From positions 1 to 14,908 of the forward strand of contig DAOVQI010000029.1 in NCBI GenBank assembly GCA_030628785.1: a stretch of 14,908 nt of DNA, written 5' to 3'. Source of the stretch: Bacteroidota bacterium (GTDB taxonomy: Bacteria > Bacteroidota > Bacteroidia > Bacteroidales > VadinHA17). The notes under the pieces were generated by a model. It saw only the letters and a list, made by a program, of their open reading frames with translations, was not told where the DNA came from and ran no database searches. Both the position numbers and the translations under genes were made by a program. Below are positions 1 through 6,009 of the stretch, one piece after another; positions within the stretch are counted from its first letter, which is position 1, and each line of letters begins with the position of its first letter.

Positions 1-132
1 GTGAAATGCGAAGCAATTTTGCTCGCAAAATTATTTCACGGGGTGAACCTCAGCCTTATTCCACAATCATTCAAATTTATCAGTTCCATTTGAATAGTAT
101 TAAACTTTTTAATTAATTTGCGAAGCTATGTT
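1..132 (+). repeat. Structured repeat, copy 1 (head cut by window edge, plus tail)
   Basis: The head (1-43) folds without unpaired junction bases. GTGAAAT (1-7) pairs with ATTTCAC (33-39). Inside lie the mini-hairpin GCGAAGC (8-14, GAA triloop) and AATTTTG-CTCG-CAAAATT (15-32). GGGG follows at 40-43, so the missing left edge is probably CCCC. After TGAACC and one TCAGCC unit comes a 77-bp tail (56-132) that recurs at 1354-1430 (5 differences by eye) and inverted at 14629-14705. The tail carries a second GCGAAGC at 120-126. It ends on the stop codon of the minus-strand gene at 131-415. No coding capacity is seen. The family name is unknown to me; it resembles REP or MITE-type non-autonomous elements. 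Confidence 0.8.
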
Positions 133-415
133 ATAATATTCCTCTCCCTTTTTTAGTATTTTTTAGTCTTGGTATGTTTTCTGAATATTGACCGAATTTA
201 TCGCTGAGTTTTTTCAGATAATATAATTCCTCTGCTTTTTTTAGTTTAAGTTTCTTGATATCATATTCATATCCTTCTTCCAGCATGGGTAATAGCAAAC
301 GGCAATTTAAATAAGCATTTGGATCGTCTTCCCATAAAATGAGTAATAACTCTTCCTCCGCTTCTTCCAATATAGATTTGGCTTTCTCTATTTTCTTATC
401 ATATTTCACTATCAA
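131..415 (-). CDS. Small charged hypothetical protein
   Basis: I do not recognise this 94-residue protein. It is rich in Lys, Glu and Leu, with a strongly helical N-terminal stretch (about residues 5-30, repeated EEAEEE-like acid runs) and a basic C-terminus, suggesting a small cytoplasmic helical or coiled-coil protein. No signal peptide or membrane segment is visible. There is no ATG near the 5' end: the frame opens at TTG (415-413), with GTG (409-407) two codons later. An AAAGGA lies just upstream and its spacing suits the GTG better, which would give 92 residues. The gene begins a few bases after the stop of the hydrolase gene at 421-1179, so the two are probably co-transcribed and translationally coupled. 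Its own stop codon overlaps the end of repeat copy 1. The function is unknown. Confidence 0.6.
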   Translation of the reverse strand: MIVKYDKKIEKAKSILEEAEEELLLILWEDDPNAYLNCRLLLPMLEEGYEYDIKKLKLKKAEELYYLKKLSDKFGQYSENIPRLKNTKKGRGIL

Positions 416-420
416 ATCCT

Positions 421-1179
421 TTAAAAACGAAGCGATAAGCAGCTTAAGCCTCCATCCATTTTCTGGAATTCCGACATTTCCAGTTCATAGACCGGAAACC
501 CTAATTCTTTTAGTTTCTTCCTTGTATCCGGGAAACCTTCAGGTAAGAGTAAGCTGTTATTGATCATTAAACTGTTTGCAGCATACCTCTCTTTTTTTAA
601 TACCGGTATTTTTATAAAGCTTTTAAATTCTTTTGAGCTGCAGAGATCCTTATGAAGGATCAAGATATTCTTACCAAGGTAACTTACACCGGATTTAAGG
701 TGGAGCAGATTTATGACTGATATGGTTGAAAAGGTGTAGCCATACCGGGAAAAGATAGTGCCAAGCTGTTTGGCACCCTCAGTATTAGTCCTACCAGATA
801 AACCAATAAAAAAATGGTTCTCTGCCTGCAGGATATCACCCCCATCGACTGTGCCGGGACTTTTAATTTTTTCAATCTTCCGAAAAGGCCTGAGAACCTC
901 TTCAATTTTTTCTTCTTCACCCTGTCTTTTTTTATCACCTGGCCTGGTAATGATCACAAAATCTTTAGTAATAACTGCAGTATCTTCAACAAATGGACAA
1001 TCAGGATAATCCGGATCGGGTGGCAAAATAGTGATATTTAATCCGCAATTTTCAATGACTTTGCAGTATGCATCGTGTTGACGAAGGGTCGTAAAATAAT
1101 CGGGCTTTTCAAGCTTTGCTGTTGTTATTCCCTGGTTGAAGTTTTTTCCGGGGGTACGTACAATGGCATTTGTAAACAT
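421..1179 (-). CDS. ddaH: Dimethylargininase-type hydrolase (DDAH / amidinotransferase superfamily)
   Basis: This is a 252-residue protein of the guanidino-group-modifying superfamily, close to N(G),N(G)-dimethylarginine dimethylaminohydrolase. That enzyme hydrolyses methylated arginine (or arginine-like guanidines) to citrulline and an amine. Visible motifs are the substrate acid pair in PFVEDTAVI (E65-D66), DGGDIL (112-117), GLSGRTN (126-132), the catalytic His in LLHLKSG (H160), and the nucleophile Cys in GGLSCLSLRF (C247) at the extreme C-terminus. The length of about 250 is typical and the set is complete, so the enzyme should be active. The exact substrate (dimethylarginine, arginine or citrulline) cannot be settled from motifs. 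It is followed directly by the small gene at 131-415, and the pair sits between two direct copies of the structured repeat. Confidence 0.85.
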   Translation of the reverse strand: MFTNAIVRTPGKNFNQGITTAKLEKPDYFTTLRQHDAYCKVIENCGLNITILPPDPDYPDCPFVEDTAVITKDFVIITRPGDKKRQGEEEKIEEVLRPFRKIEKIKSPGTVDGGDILQAENHFFIGLSGRTNTEGAKQLGTIFSRYGYTFSTISVINLLHLKSGVSYLGKNILILHKDLCSSKEFKSFIKIPVLKKERYAANSLMINNSLLLPEGFPDTRKKLKELGFPVYELEMSEFQKMDGGLSCLSLRF

Positions 1180-1252
1180 ATACTTAGGCTTATTTTTAAC
1201 TTTCTTGTATTTTTTTGCAGAAAGTTACAAAATACAAATTACAAAAATTTTA

Positions 1253-1430
1253 CCCCGTGAAATGCTTGCCCTGTGGAATCCAACAAAAGTTGGTGCGAAG
1301 CAATTCCACAGGGCAAGCAATTTTGCTCGCAAAATTATTTCACGGGGTGAACCTTATTCCACAATCATTCAAATTTAGCAGTTTCATTTGAATAGTATTA
1401 ATCTTTTTAATTACTTTACGAAGCTATGTT
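1253..1430 (+). repeat. Structured repeat, copy 2 (nested three-way junction head plus tail)
   Basis: CCCCGTGAAAT (1253-1263) pairs with ATTTCACGGGG (1337-1347). Inside are two arms. The first is a 16-bp stem, GCTTGCCCTGTGGAAT (1264-1279) with its complement at 1303-1318. It encloses CCAAC-AAAA-GTTGG (1280-1293) and TGC-GAA-GCA (1294-1302). The second arm is AATTTTG-CTCG-CAAAATT (1319-1336), identical to copy 1. Every junction closes with no unpaired base. TGAACC and the 77-bp tail (1354-1430) follow. This element fills much of the 445-bp gap between 1180 and 1624. The rest of that gap is AT-rich DNA that should hold the promoters of the hydrolase gene (minus) and the beta-barrel gene (plus), though no strong promoter match was found there. 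Confidence 0.88.
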
Positions 1431-1624
1431 CTTATCTATCCTGATTAGTTACAAAACATTTATTCTTTAACGAAAGGATTTGGTATAAATTCTTAAGGTC
1501 TTGCATGTTTTATCAGTTATCTGTTCTTTCCGATATTATTTCCGGTAACATTTTTTATATTTACATCTGTAAAGGAAATTTTTTATTTTTTTTAATTTGC
1601 TACATCAATAAATAAATCTGAAGG

Positions 1625-2350
1625 ATGAAAGTTTATAATCTCACAAAAGCATGTAATCTTTCTGTTAAATTGCATAAATTCATTTTTACTTTTTTTGTAA
1701 CTATCTTCTTTTTTTTCATTCAACACTCAACAAGTTTAAGCCAGGGAATACGATTCGGGATTTTCTTCGATCCCAATATCGCGTGGATGAAACCTGATAT
1801 AACCGATGTTGAAAATGACGGTACCAGAATGGGTTTTAAAGTTGGTTTGAGTTTTGAAAAATACTTCACGGAGAATTATGCTTTTTTTTCGGGAATTTCA
1901 ATCCAACACCTTGGCGCAAAATTAAAATATGCCGATTCGATTTCATTTACTGCCCAGAACATTACAAAAATGCTACCCGAGGGTAGCACAATCACTTACA
2001 AACTTCAATATGTCTCTGTTCCATTGGGCCTTAAATTAAAAACCAATGAAATCGGATATTTAACCTATTATGGAAACCTTGGGTTGTATCCACAAGTGCT
2101 TATAAAGGCCACTGGTGACGTACTCCAAAGTGATATCACAAACAGTTCAATAAAAGACGAAGTGAATATATTTAATCTTGGTTACTACATTGGCATGGGT
2201 GCTGAATACTCTTTGGGCGGAAGTACAGCAATATGTATAGGGCTATACTATACAAATGGTTTTCTTGATGTAACTACAGATCATGAGAATCAACCATCTG
2301 ACAGGGTAATAATGAATAACGTTGCTTTGCATGTAGGTATCATCTTTTAA
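1625..2350 (+). CDS. Outer-membrane beta-barrel protein (PorT-like / OMP_b-brl family)
   Basis: This is a 241-residue protein with a long N-terminal signal sequence: a basic start, then a Phe-rich hydrophobic core at about residues 18-33, with likely cleavage near residues 38-41 (SLSQ). The mature part shows alternating aromatic and polar beta-strand patterns with many Gly and Tyr, for example GFKVGLSFEKYF, YAFFSGISIQHLG, LQYVSVPLGLKLK and YYIGMGAEYSLGG. It ends in VALHVGIIF, a terminal Phe typical of the outer-membrane insertion signal. This fits the eight-strand-like barrels annotated in Bacteroidota as PorT-family or outer-membrane beta-barrel proteins. The ligand and exact role are unknown. 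AAGG immediately precedes the ATG. nadE starts 24 bases after the stop, so the two are likely one transcript. Confidence 0.75.
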   Translation: MKVYNLTKACNLSVKLHKFIFTFFVTIFFFFIQHSTSLSQGIRFGIFFDPNIAWMKPDITDVENDGTRMGFKVGLSFEKYFTENYAFFSGISIQHLGAKLKYADSISFTAQNITKMLPEGSTITYKLQYVSVPLGLKLKTNEIGYLTYYGNLGLYPQVLIKATGDVLQSDITNSSIKDEVNIFNLGYYIGMGAEYSLGGSTAICIGLYYTNGFLDVTTDHENQPSDRVIMNNVALHVGIIF

Positions 2351-2374
2351 TATATTTTTTTATCAAATGATTAG

Positions 2375-4027
2375 ATGAAGATCGCTCTGGCACAGCTAAA
2401 TTATCACATTGGTGACTTTAAGAATAATGTTACGGCTATTCGTGAAGCCATCCTGAAAGCAATAAGGGCTAACGTTGATCTTGTGGTTTTTTCAGAGTTA
2501 TCGATTTGTGGATATCCCCCTTTGGATTTATTAGAGCAAAAAGGTTTCATTAACCAATGTAAAAAATCGTTAGATGAATTAGCTGGGGTTTGCAATGGTA
2601 TCGCTGCAATAGTAGGCAGTCCAACCATCAATCCCAATCCTTCCGGAAAAAAAATATATAATTCTGCTTATTTTCTTTCCAATGGTAAGGTACTGGATGT
2701 TATCCACAAAACCCTGCTTCCAACCTATGATATATTTGATGAATACCGTTATTTCGAACCCAATACCGAATTCAGGATCATTCATTACAAGGGGAAGAAA
2801 ATAGCTCTTACCATTTGCGAAGATCTGTGGGATGAGCAACCTTTCGATAACGAATTCGAAAAAACAAGATTGTACACGATCTCCCCCATGGAAATGCTTA
2901 AACCTCATCAACCTGACCTGATTATCAATATTGCCGCTTCTCCCTTTTCATATACCCGGGAATGGGCAAAGAAAGAAATATTTGTCAGTAAAGCCAGAAA
3001 ATATGCTGTTCCGGTATTTTATGTAAATCAATTGGGGGCCCAGACTGAACTGATTTTTGAAGGAGGCTCAATGGTGGTTAATCAAAAAGGGGAAATTCAT
3101 GATCTTCTACATCACTTCAAAGAAGATTTCAGAATTTATGATTTCGGGGATGTCATGGAGGAAATATCTTCAAACCATTCTGCTTCAGCAGATATATATA
3201 AAAGGATCAATGATGCCTTAGTTATGGGGCTCCGGGATTATTTCCTGAAAATGAAGTTTCAAACAGCTATTTTAGGTTTATCGGGAGGAATAGATTCGGC
3301 TGTAAGTTTGGTGCTGGCAGTACATGCCCTTGGAAATAAAAATGTTTACGCACTCCTCCTTCCCTCAAAATTTTCAACGGAACATTCTGTAACCGACGCC
3401 AAAACCCTGGCAGACAATCTTAATGTTCAATATGAAATAATATCCATTCAATCGATCGTTGAAAATTTTAATGATTCTCTTCGTGTTTACTTCCAGGATT
3501 ACCCTCCCGACATTACGGAAGAAAACATACAGGCCAGGATCAGAGCCATATTTTTAATGGCTTTCTCAAATAAATTTGGCCATATTTTACTCAATACATC
3601 AAATAAAAGTGAAGCAGCAGTAGGATACGGAACTTTATATGGGGATATGTGCGGAGGATTATCCATATTGGGCGATGTTTATAAAACAGATGTTTATAAG
3701 CTGGCTGAATATATAAACCGGGACAAAGAAATTATCCCTCGAAACACAATTGAAAAACCCCCTTCAGCTGAACTTAGGCCTAATCAGAAAGACACCGACT
3801 CTCTTCCGGACTATGAGATACTTGACAAGATATTATATTATTTCATTGAGCTACAGCTCTCTTCAGAAGAGATTATTGCAAAAGGATTCGATGGTAACAC
3901 CGTTGAAAGAGTTATATTTATGGTGAACACCAATGAATATAAACGATACCAGGCCCCACCTATCCTTAGAATTTCTTCAAAAGCCTTTGGTGCGGGCCGT
4001 AGAATTCCATTAGTTGCAAAATATTAG
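2375..4027 (+). CDS. nadE: Glutamine-dependent NAD(+) synthetase
   Basis: This enzyme catalyses the last step of NAD synthesis in the cytoplasm: ATP-dependent amidation of nicotinate adenine dinucleotide using ammonia released from glutamine. The 550-residue chain has the usual two domains. The N-terminal nitrilase-type glutaminase (about 1-265) shows the Glu-Lys-Cys triad: E41 in FSELSICGYPP, K112 in HKTLLPTYDIFDE and C148 in LTICEDLW. The C-terminal synthetase (about 275-550) has the PP-loop LSGGIDS (302-308), LNTSNKSE (406-413), a GDMCGG segment (423-428) and DVYKTDVYKLA (434-444). Length and motif order match the two-domain NadE family, so both activities should be intact. It follows the beta-barrel gene by 24 bases. 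No clear terminator is seen after it. Confidence 0.96.
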   Translation: MKIALAQLNYHIGDFKNNVTAIREAILKAIRANVDLVVFSELSICGYPPLDLLEQKGFINQCKKSLDELAGVCNGIAAIVGSPTINPNPSGKKIYNSAYFLSNGKVLDVIHKTLLPTYDIFDEYRYFEPNTEFRIIHYKGKKIALTICEDLWDEQPFDNEFEKTRLYTISPMEMLKPHQPDLIINIAASPFSYTREWAKKEIFVSKARKYAVPVFYVNQLGAQTELIFEGGSMVVNQKGEIHDLLHHFKEDFRIYDFGDVMEEISSNHSASADIYKRINDALVMGLRDYFLKMKFQTAILGLSGGIDSAVSLVLAVHALGNKNVYALLLPSKFSTEHSVTDAKTLADNLNVQYEIISIQSIVENFNDSLRVYFQDYPPDITEENIQARIRAIFLMAFSNKFGHILLNTSNKSEAAVGYGTLYGDMCGGLSILGDVYKTDVYKLAEYINRDKEIIPRNTIEKPPSAELRPNQKDTDSLPDYEILDKILYYFIELQLSSEEIIAKGFDGNTVERVIFMVNTNEYKRYQAPPILRISSKAFGAGRRIPLVAKY

Positions 4028-4062
4028 TGCCGGCCACCTCCCAAAATAATATTTCTACACTT

Positions 4063-4109
4063 AGAATTTTCAGTAATTCAAGAATTTCCTTTAATATTCT
4101 AAAGAATTT
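4063..4109 (+). promoter_or_regulatory. Three AGAATTT repeats in front of the Crp/Fnr gene
   Basis: AGAATTT occurs at 4063-4069, 4081-4087 and 4103-4109, and the last copy forms the palindrome ATTCT-AA-AGAAT (4096-4107). They lie 44 to 90 bases upstream of the regulator gene, in the place expected for promoter and operator sequences. An autoregulatory site is possible, but AT-rich DNA makes chance repeats likely. Confidence 0.25.
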
Positions 4110-4152
4110 TATAATTTTACATGCTGCTTAACATATTATAGATTGATAAATA

Positions 4153-4854
4153 ATGCAATATCGAAACTCTTATTGCGAGAATTGCCTTGAGAACAGTGAC
4201 TCGGTTTTCAGCACTCTTTCAGAAAAGGAAAAAGAAATTCTGCACGAGAATCACACAACTTCTTATTACAAAAAGGGTGAGATTATTTACAAAGAAGGGG
4301 AAAAACCGTCCGGATTAATTTGTTTATCCAGTGGTAAGGTAAAAATTTTCAAAGAAGGAGTCGGAGGAAGAGAACAAATCGTCAGAATGGCTAAGCCTAT
4401 TGGTTTTATTGGCTACAGAGCATTGTTCGCTGAAGAGAATTATATTGCTTCGGCTGTTGCCATTGAAGATTCAACGGTTTGTATCCTGAATAAGGATAGT
4501 ATATTCAGGATCATGAAAGGAAATGCAGAGCTCACTCTTAGGTTGATTAAAACCATGGCAACCGAATTAGGTTTCTCCAATAGCCGCACTGTCACGTTAA
4601 CCCAAAAGCACATTCGTGGACGACTGGCTGAATCACTTCTTTTTCTTAACGAGACTTATGGATTTGAGGAGGATGGATTAACCATTAAAGTTTACCTTTC
4701 CCGCGAGGACATAGCCAATTTATCAAATATGACAACCTCAAATGCTATCCGTACGCTTTCGACGTTTGCCAGTGAAAAGGTTATTGCCCTTGACGGAAGG
4801 AAGATAAAAATTCTCGACCTGAAAAAGCTGGAACGAATTAGCGAACTTGGGTAG
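4153..4854 (+). CDS. Crp/Fnr-family transcription regulator with FNR-like cysteines
   Basis: This is a 233-residue cytoplasmic DNA-binding regulator. The N-terminal cyclic-nucleotide-binding-type beta-roll (about 20-120) has KGEIIYKEGE (41-50) and SSGKVKIF (59-66). A dimerisation helix spans about 120-150. The C-terminal winged helix (about 150-225) contains LSREDIANLSNMTTSNAIRTLSTF (partly the recognition helix, R200 in place of FNR R213). Cysteines C8 and C11 form a CxxC near the start, and C110 sits in EDSTVC, matching the ETSMVC context of E. coli FNR C122. The C11-C110 spacing (99) equals FNR C23-C122. The residue matching FNR C29 is Ser17. The FNR DNA-contact pattern ExxSR is not conserved, so the operator probably differs from the FNR box. 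The effector is unknown. The gene stands alone, with nadE upstream on the same strand. Confidence 0.88.
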   Translation: MQYRNSYCENCLENSDSVFSTLSEKEKEILHENHTTSYYKKGEIIYKEGEKPSGLICLSSGKVKIFKEGVGGREQIVRMAKPIGFIGYRALFAEENYIASAVAIEDSTVCILNKDSIFRIMKGNAELTLRLIKTMATELGFSNSRTVTLTQKHIRGRLAESLLFLNETYGFEEDGLTIKVYLSREDIANLSNMTTSNAIRTLSTFASEKVIALDGRKIKILDLKKLERISELG

Positions 4855-4878
4855 GTTTGCCCGGTAATTTTTTTTCTT
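4848..4878 (+). terminator. Weak possible terminator after the Crp/Fnr gene
   Basis: GGGTA and TGCCC can form a five-pair stem (one T-G wobble) across the stop codon, and a T-rich run begins about six bases later. The stem is short and the T-tract displaced, so termination is only possible. Confidence 0.3.
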
Positions 4879-5018
4879 TTTTTATTAAACGGAGCGCTCA
4901 ACAGAGCAATCCATCGATAAGTTATGGAAAAGTTCCGGACTCATCGACTCAACATGTGTGTGGTTTTTTAATCGTTTTTTTACCATATCTTCAGAAACGT
5001 ATCCTTTAACTCCACCAA

Positions 5019-5846
5019 ATGCCTAAACCAGAGGTTACGCTGATTATTTCATTTTATAATCAATTCCCCTTTCTTGAATTGGTTTTTGCCGGCCTTGAGA
5101 GACAAATTCATAAAAACTTTGAAATCATTATTGCCGATGACGGGTCAAAGAGCAAAATCGTTCAACAAATTAAACATTATATCAGCATCTCCGGATTAAA
5201 CATAAACCATGTTTGGCACGAAGATAAAGGTTGGCGAAAAAACAGGATCCTCAATCTCTCTATTCAACGAAGCTCTAGTGATTATCTTATTTTTATAGAC
5301 AGTGACTGTATCCCCCATAAAGCATTTATCTTTGAACATTTAAAGAATAAACAGGCTAATACAGTTTTGGCCGGAAGGAGGGTTAACCTTTCGAAAACAG
5401 TAAGTGACCGGTTAACATACCTTAAAGTACAAAAGGGATTTTTAGAAACGAAGCTGTTTCCACTTATGATTTGGGAAAGTATTATGGGAAGGGGGGACCG
5501 TATTGAAAACGGATTATATTTTCGAAGCCGAGCCATTAGAAAAAAAATTAACAAAAAAGATCGTGGAATACTCGGTTGCAATTTTTCCATTCATAAATCC
5601 GATCTTCTGGCAATTAATGGTTTCGATGAAAGGTATGAAGCACCTGCCGTTGGTGAAGACACTGATCTTGAATGCCGCCTCAGGTTAAATGGAGTAAAGG
5701 TTAAAATGGTAAAGCACCTGGCCATACAATACCATTTATATCATCCAAAATTAAGCAGGCCAGGTAAAAATTTGGAAATTTTAAACGAAACTATGGAAAA
5801 GGGCATTTGGTATACACCTTATGGAATCGATAAGTCCGGTAAATGA
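5019..5846 (+). CDS. Glycosyltransferase family 2 protein
   Basis: This is a 275-residue GT-A-fold glycosyltransferase, probably acting on cell-surface polysaccharide or LPS at the cytoplasmic face of the inner membrane. The N-terminal nucleotide-sugar domain shows the strand VTLIISFYNQ (6-15), the base-binding ADDGS (39-43), KGWRKNRILNLSI (70-82), and the metal-binding DSD (94-96). The C-terminal part has a galactosyltransferase-type segment, GCNFSIHKSDLLAINGFDE (186-204), followed by the acidic GEDTDLECRLRLNG (212-225), which contains the expected catalytic ED, and HLYHP (239-243). No membrane segment is visible. The donor and acceptor sugars cannot be named. It converges on a second glycosyltransferase gene at 6010-7860, which supports a surface-glycan role. 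Confidence 0.88.
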   Translation: MPKPEVTLIISFYNQFPFLELVFAGLERQIHKNFEIIIADDGSKSKIVQQIKHYISISGLNINHVWHEDKGWRKNRILNLSIQRSSSDYLIFIDSDCIPHKAFIFEHLKNKQANTVLAGRRVNLSKTVSDRLTYLKVQKGFLETKLFPLMIWESIMGRGDRIENGLYFRSRAIRKKINKKDRGILGCNFSIHKSDLLAINGFDERYEAPAVGEDTDLECRLRLNGVKVKMVKHLAIQYHLYHPKLSRPGKNLEILNETMEKGIWYTPYGIDKSGK

Positions 5847-5972
5847 GTATAATTAGTGTCTGTCTATAAACTTAATTTTTTTGTTATAAATATGAAAATC
5901 ACAAACTTCAAGCACCAAATTACAAATAAATCACAATGTTCAAAAACTCAATGATCTAAACTGTTTCTGTAA
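5847..5972. other. Repeat-like AT-rich spacer between convergent glycosyltransferase genes
   Basis: The spacer holds a stretch of loosely repeated CAAATTACAAA and CACAAACTTCAAG-like units (about 5895-5950). From memory, similar CCAAATTACAAAT-type sequence is common between genes in Bacteroidota. No ORF and no convincing hairpin terminator were found. Confidence 0.35.
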
Positions 5973-6002
5973 TTTTTTCCTCCCAACACACTGAAAAGTT
6001 AC
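5973..6002 (-). repeat. Shared downstream motif, copy 1
   Basis: Read on the minus strand, GTAACTTTTCAGTGTG is followed by a G-rich step and GAAAAAA. The stretch begins seven bases past the stop codon of the glycosyltransferase fusion. A close match lies at 10563-10594, also just past a minus-strand stop codon (thymidine kinase). It may be a degenerate REP-type or element-end sequence; no hairpin is obvious. Confidence 0.5.
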
Positions 6003-6009
6003 CTATAAT

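Noticed and set aside
1556..1563. TATATTTA as the -7 box for the beta-barrel gene
   Set aside because: One mismatch to TAnnTTTG in very AT-rich DNA and no -33 element at the right distance; not separable from chance.
2579..2911. 110-codon minus-strand frame inside nadE
   Set aside because: It is fully antisense to conserved catalytic parts of nadE and shows no family motif; a shadow frame.
4852..4859. TAGGTTTG, an exact TAnnTTTG match, as promoter for the GT2 gene
   Set aside because: It includes the stop codon of the upstream gene, has no -33 box, and would leave a leader of about 155 bases. A chance match is more likely.
4885..4986. Minus-strand 33-codon frame between the Crp/Fnr gene and the GT2 gene
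   Set aside because: It has an ATG and a protein-like composition but no recognisable homology, no ribosome site, and lies in a short spacer antisense to its neighbours. Too little support to call a gene.
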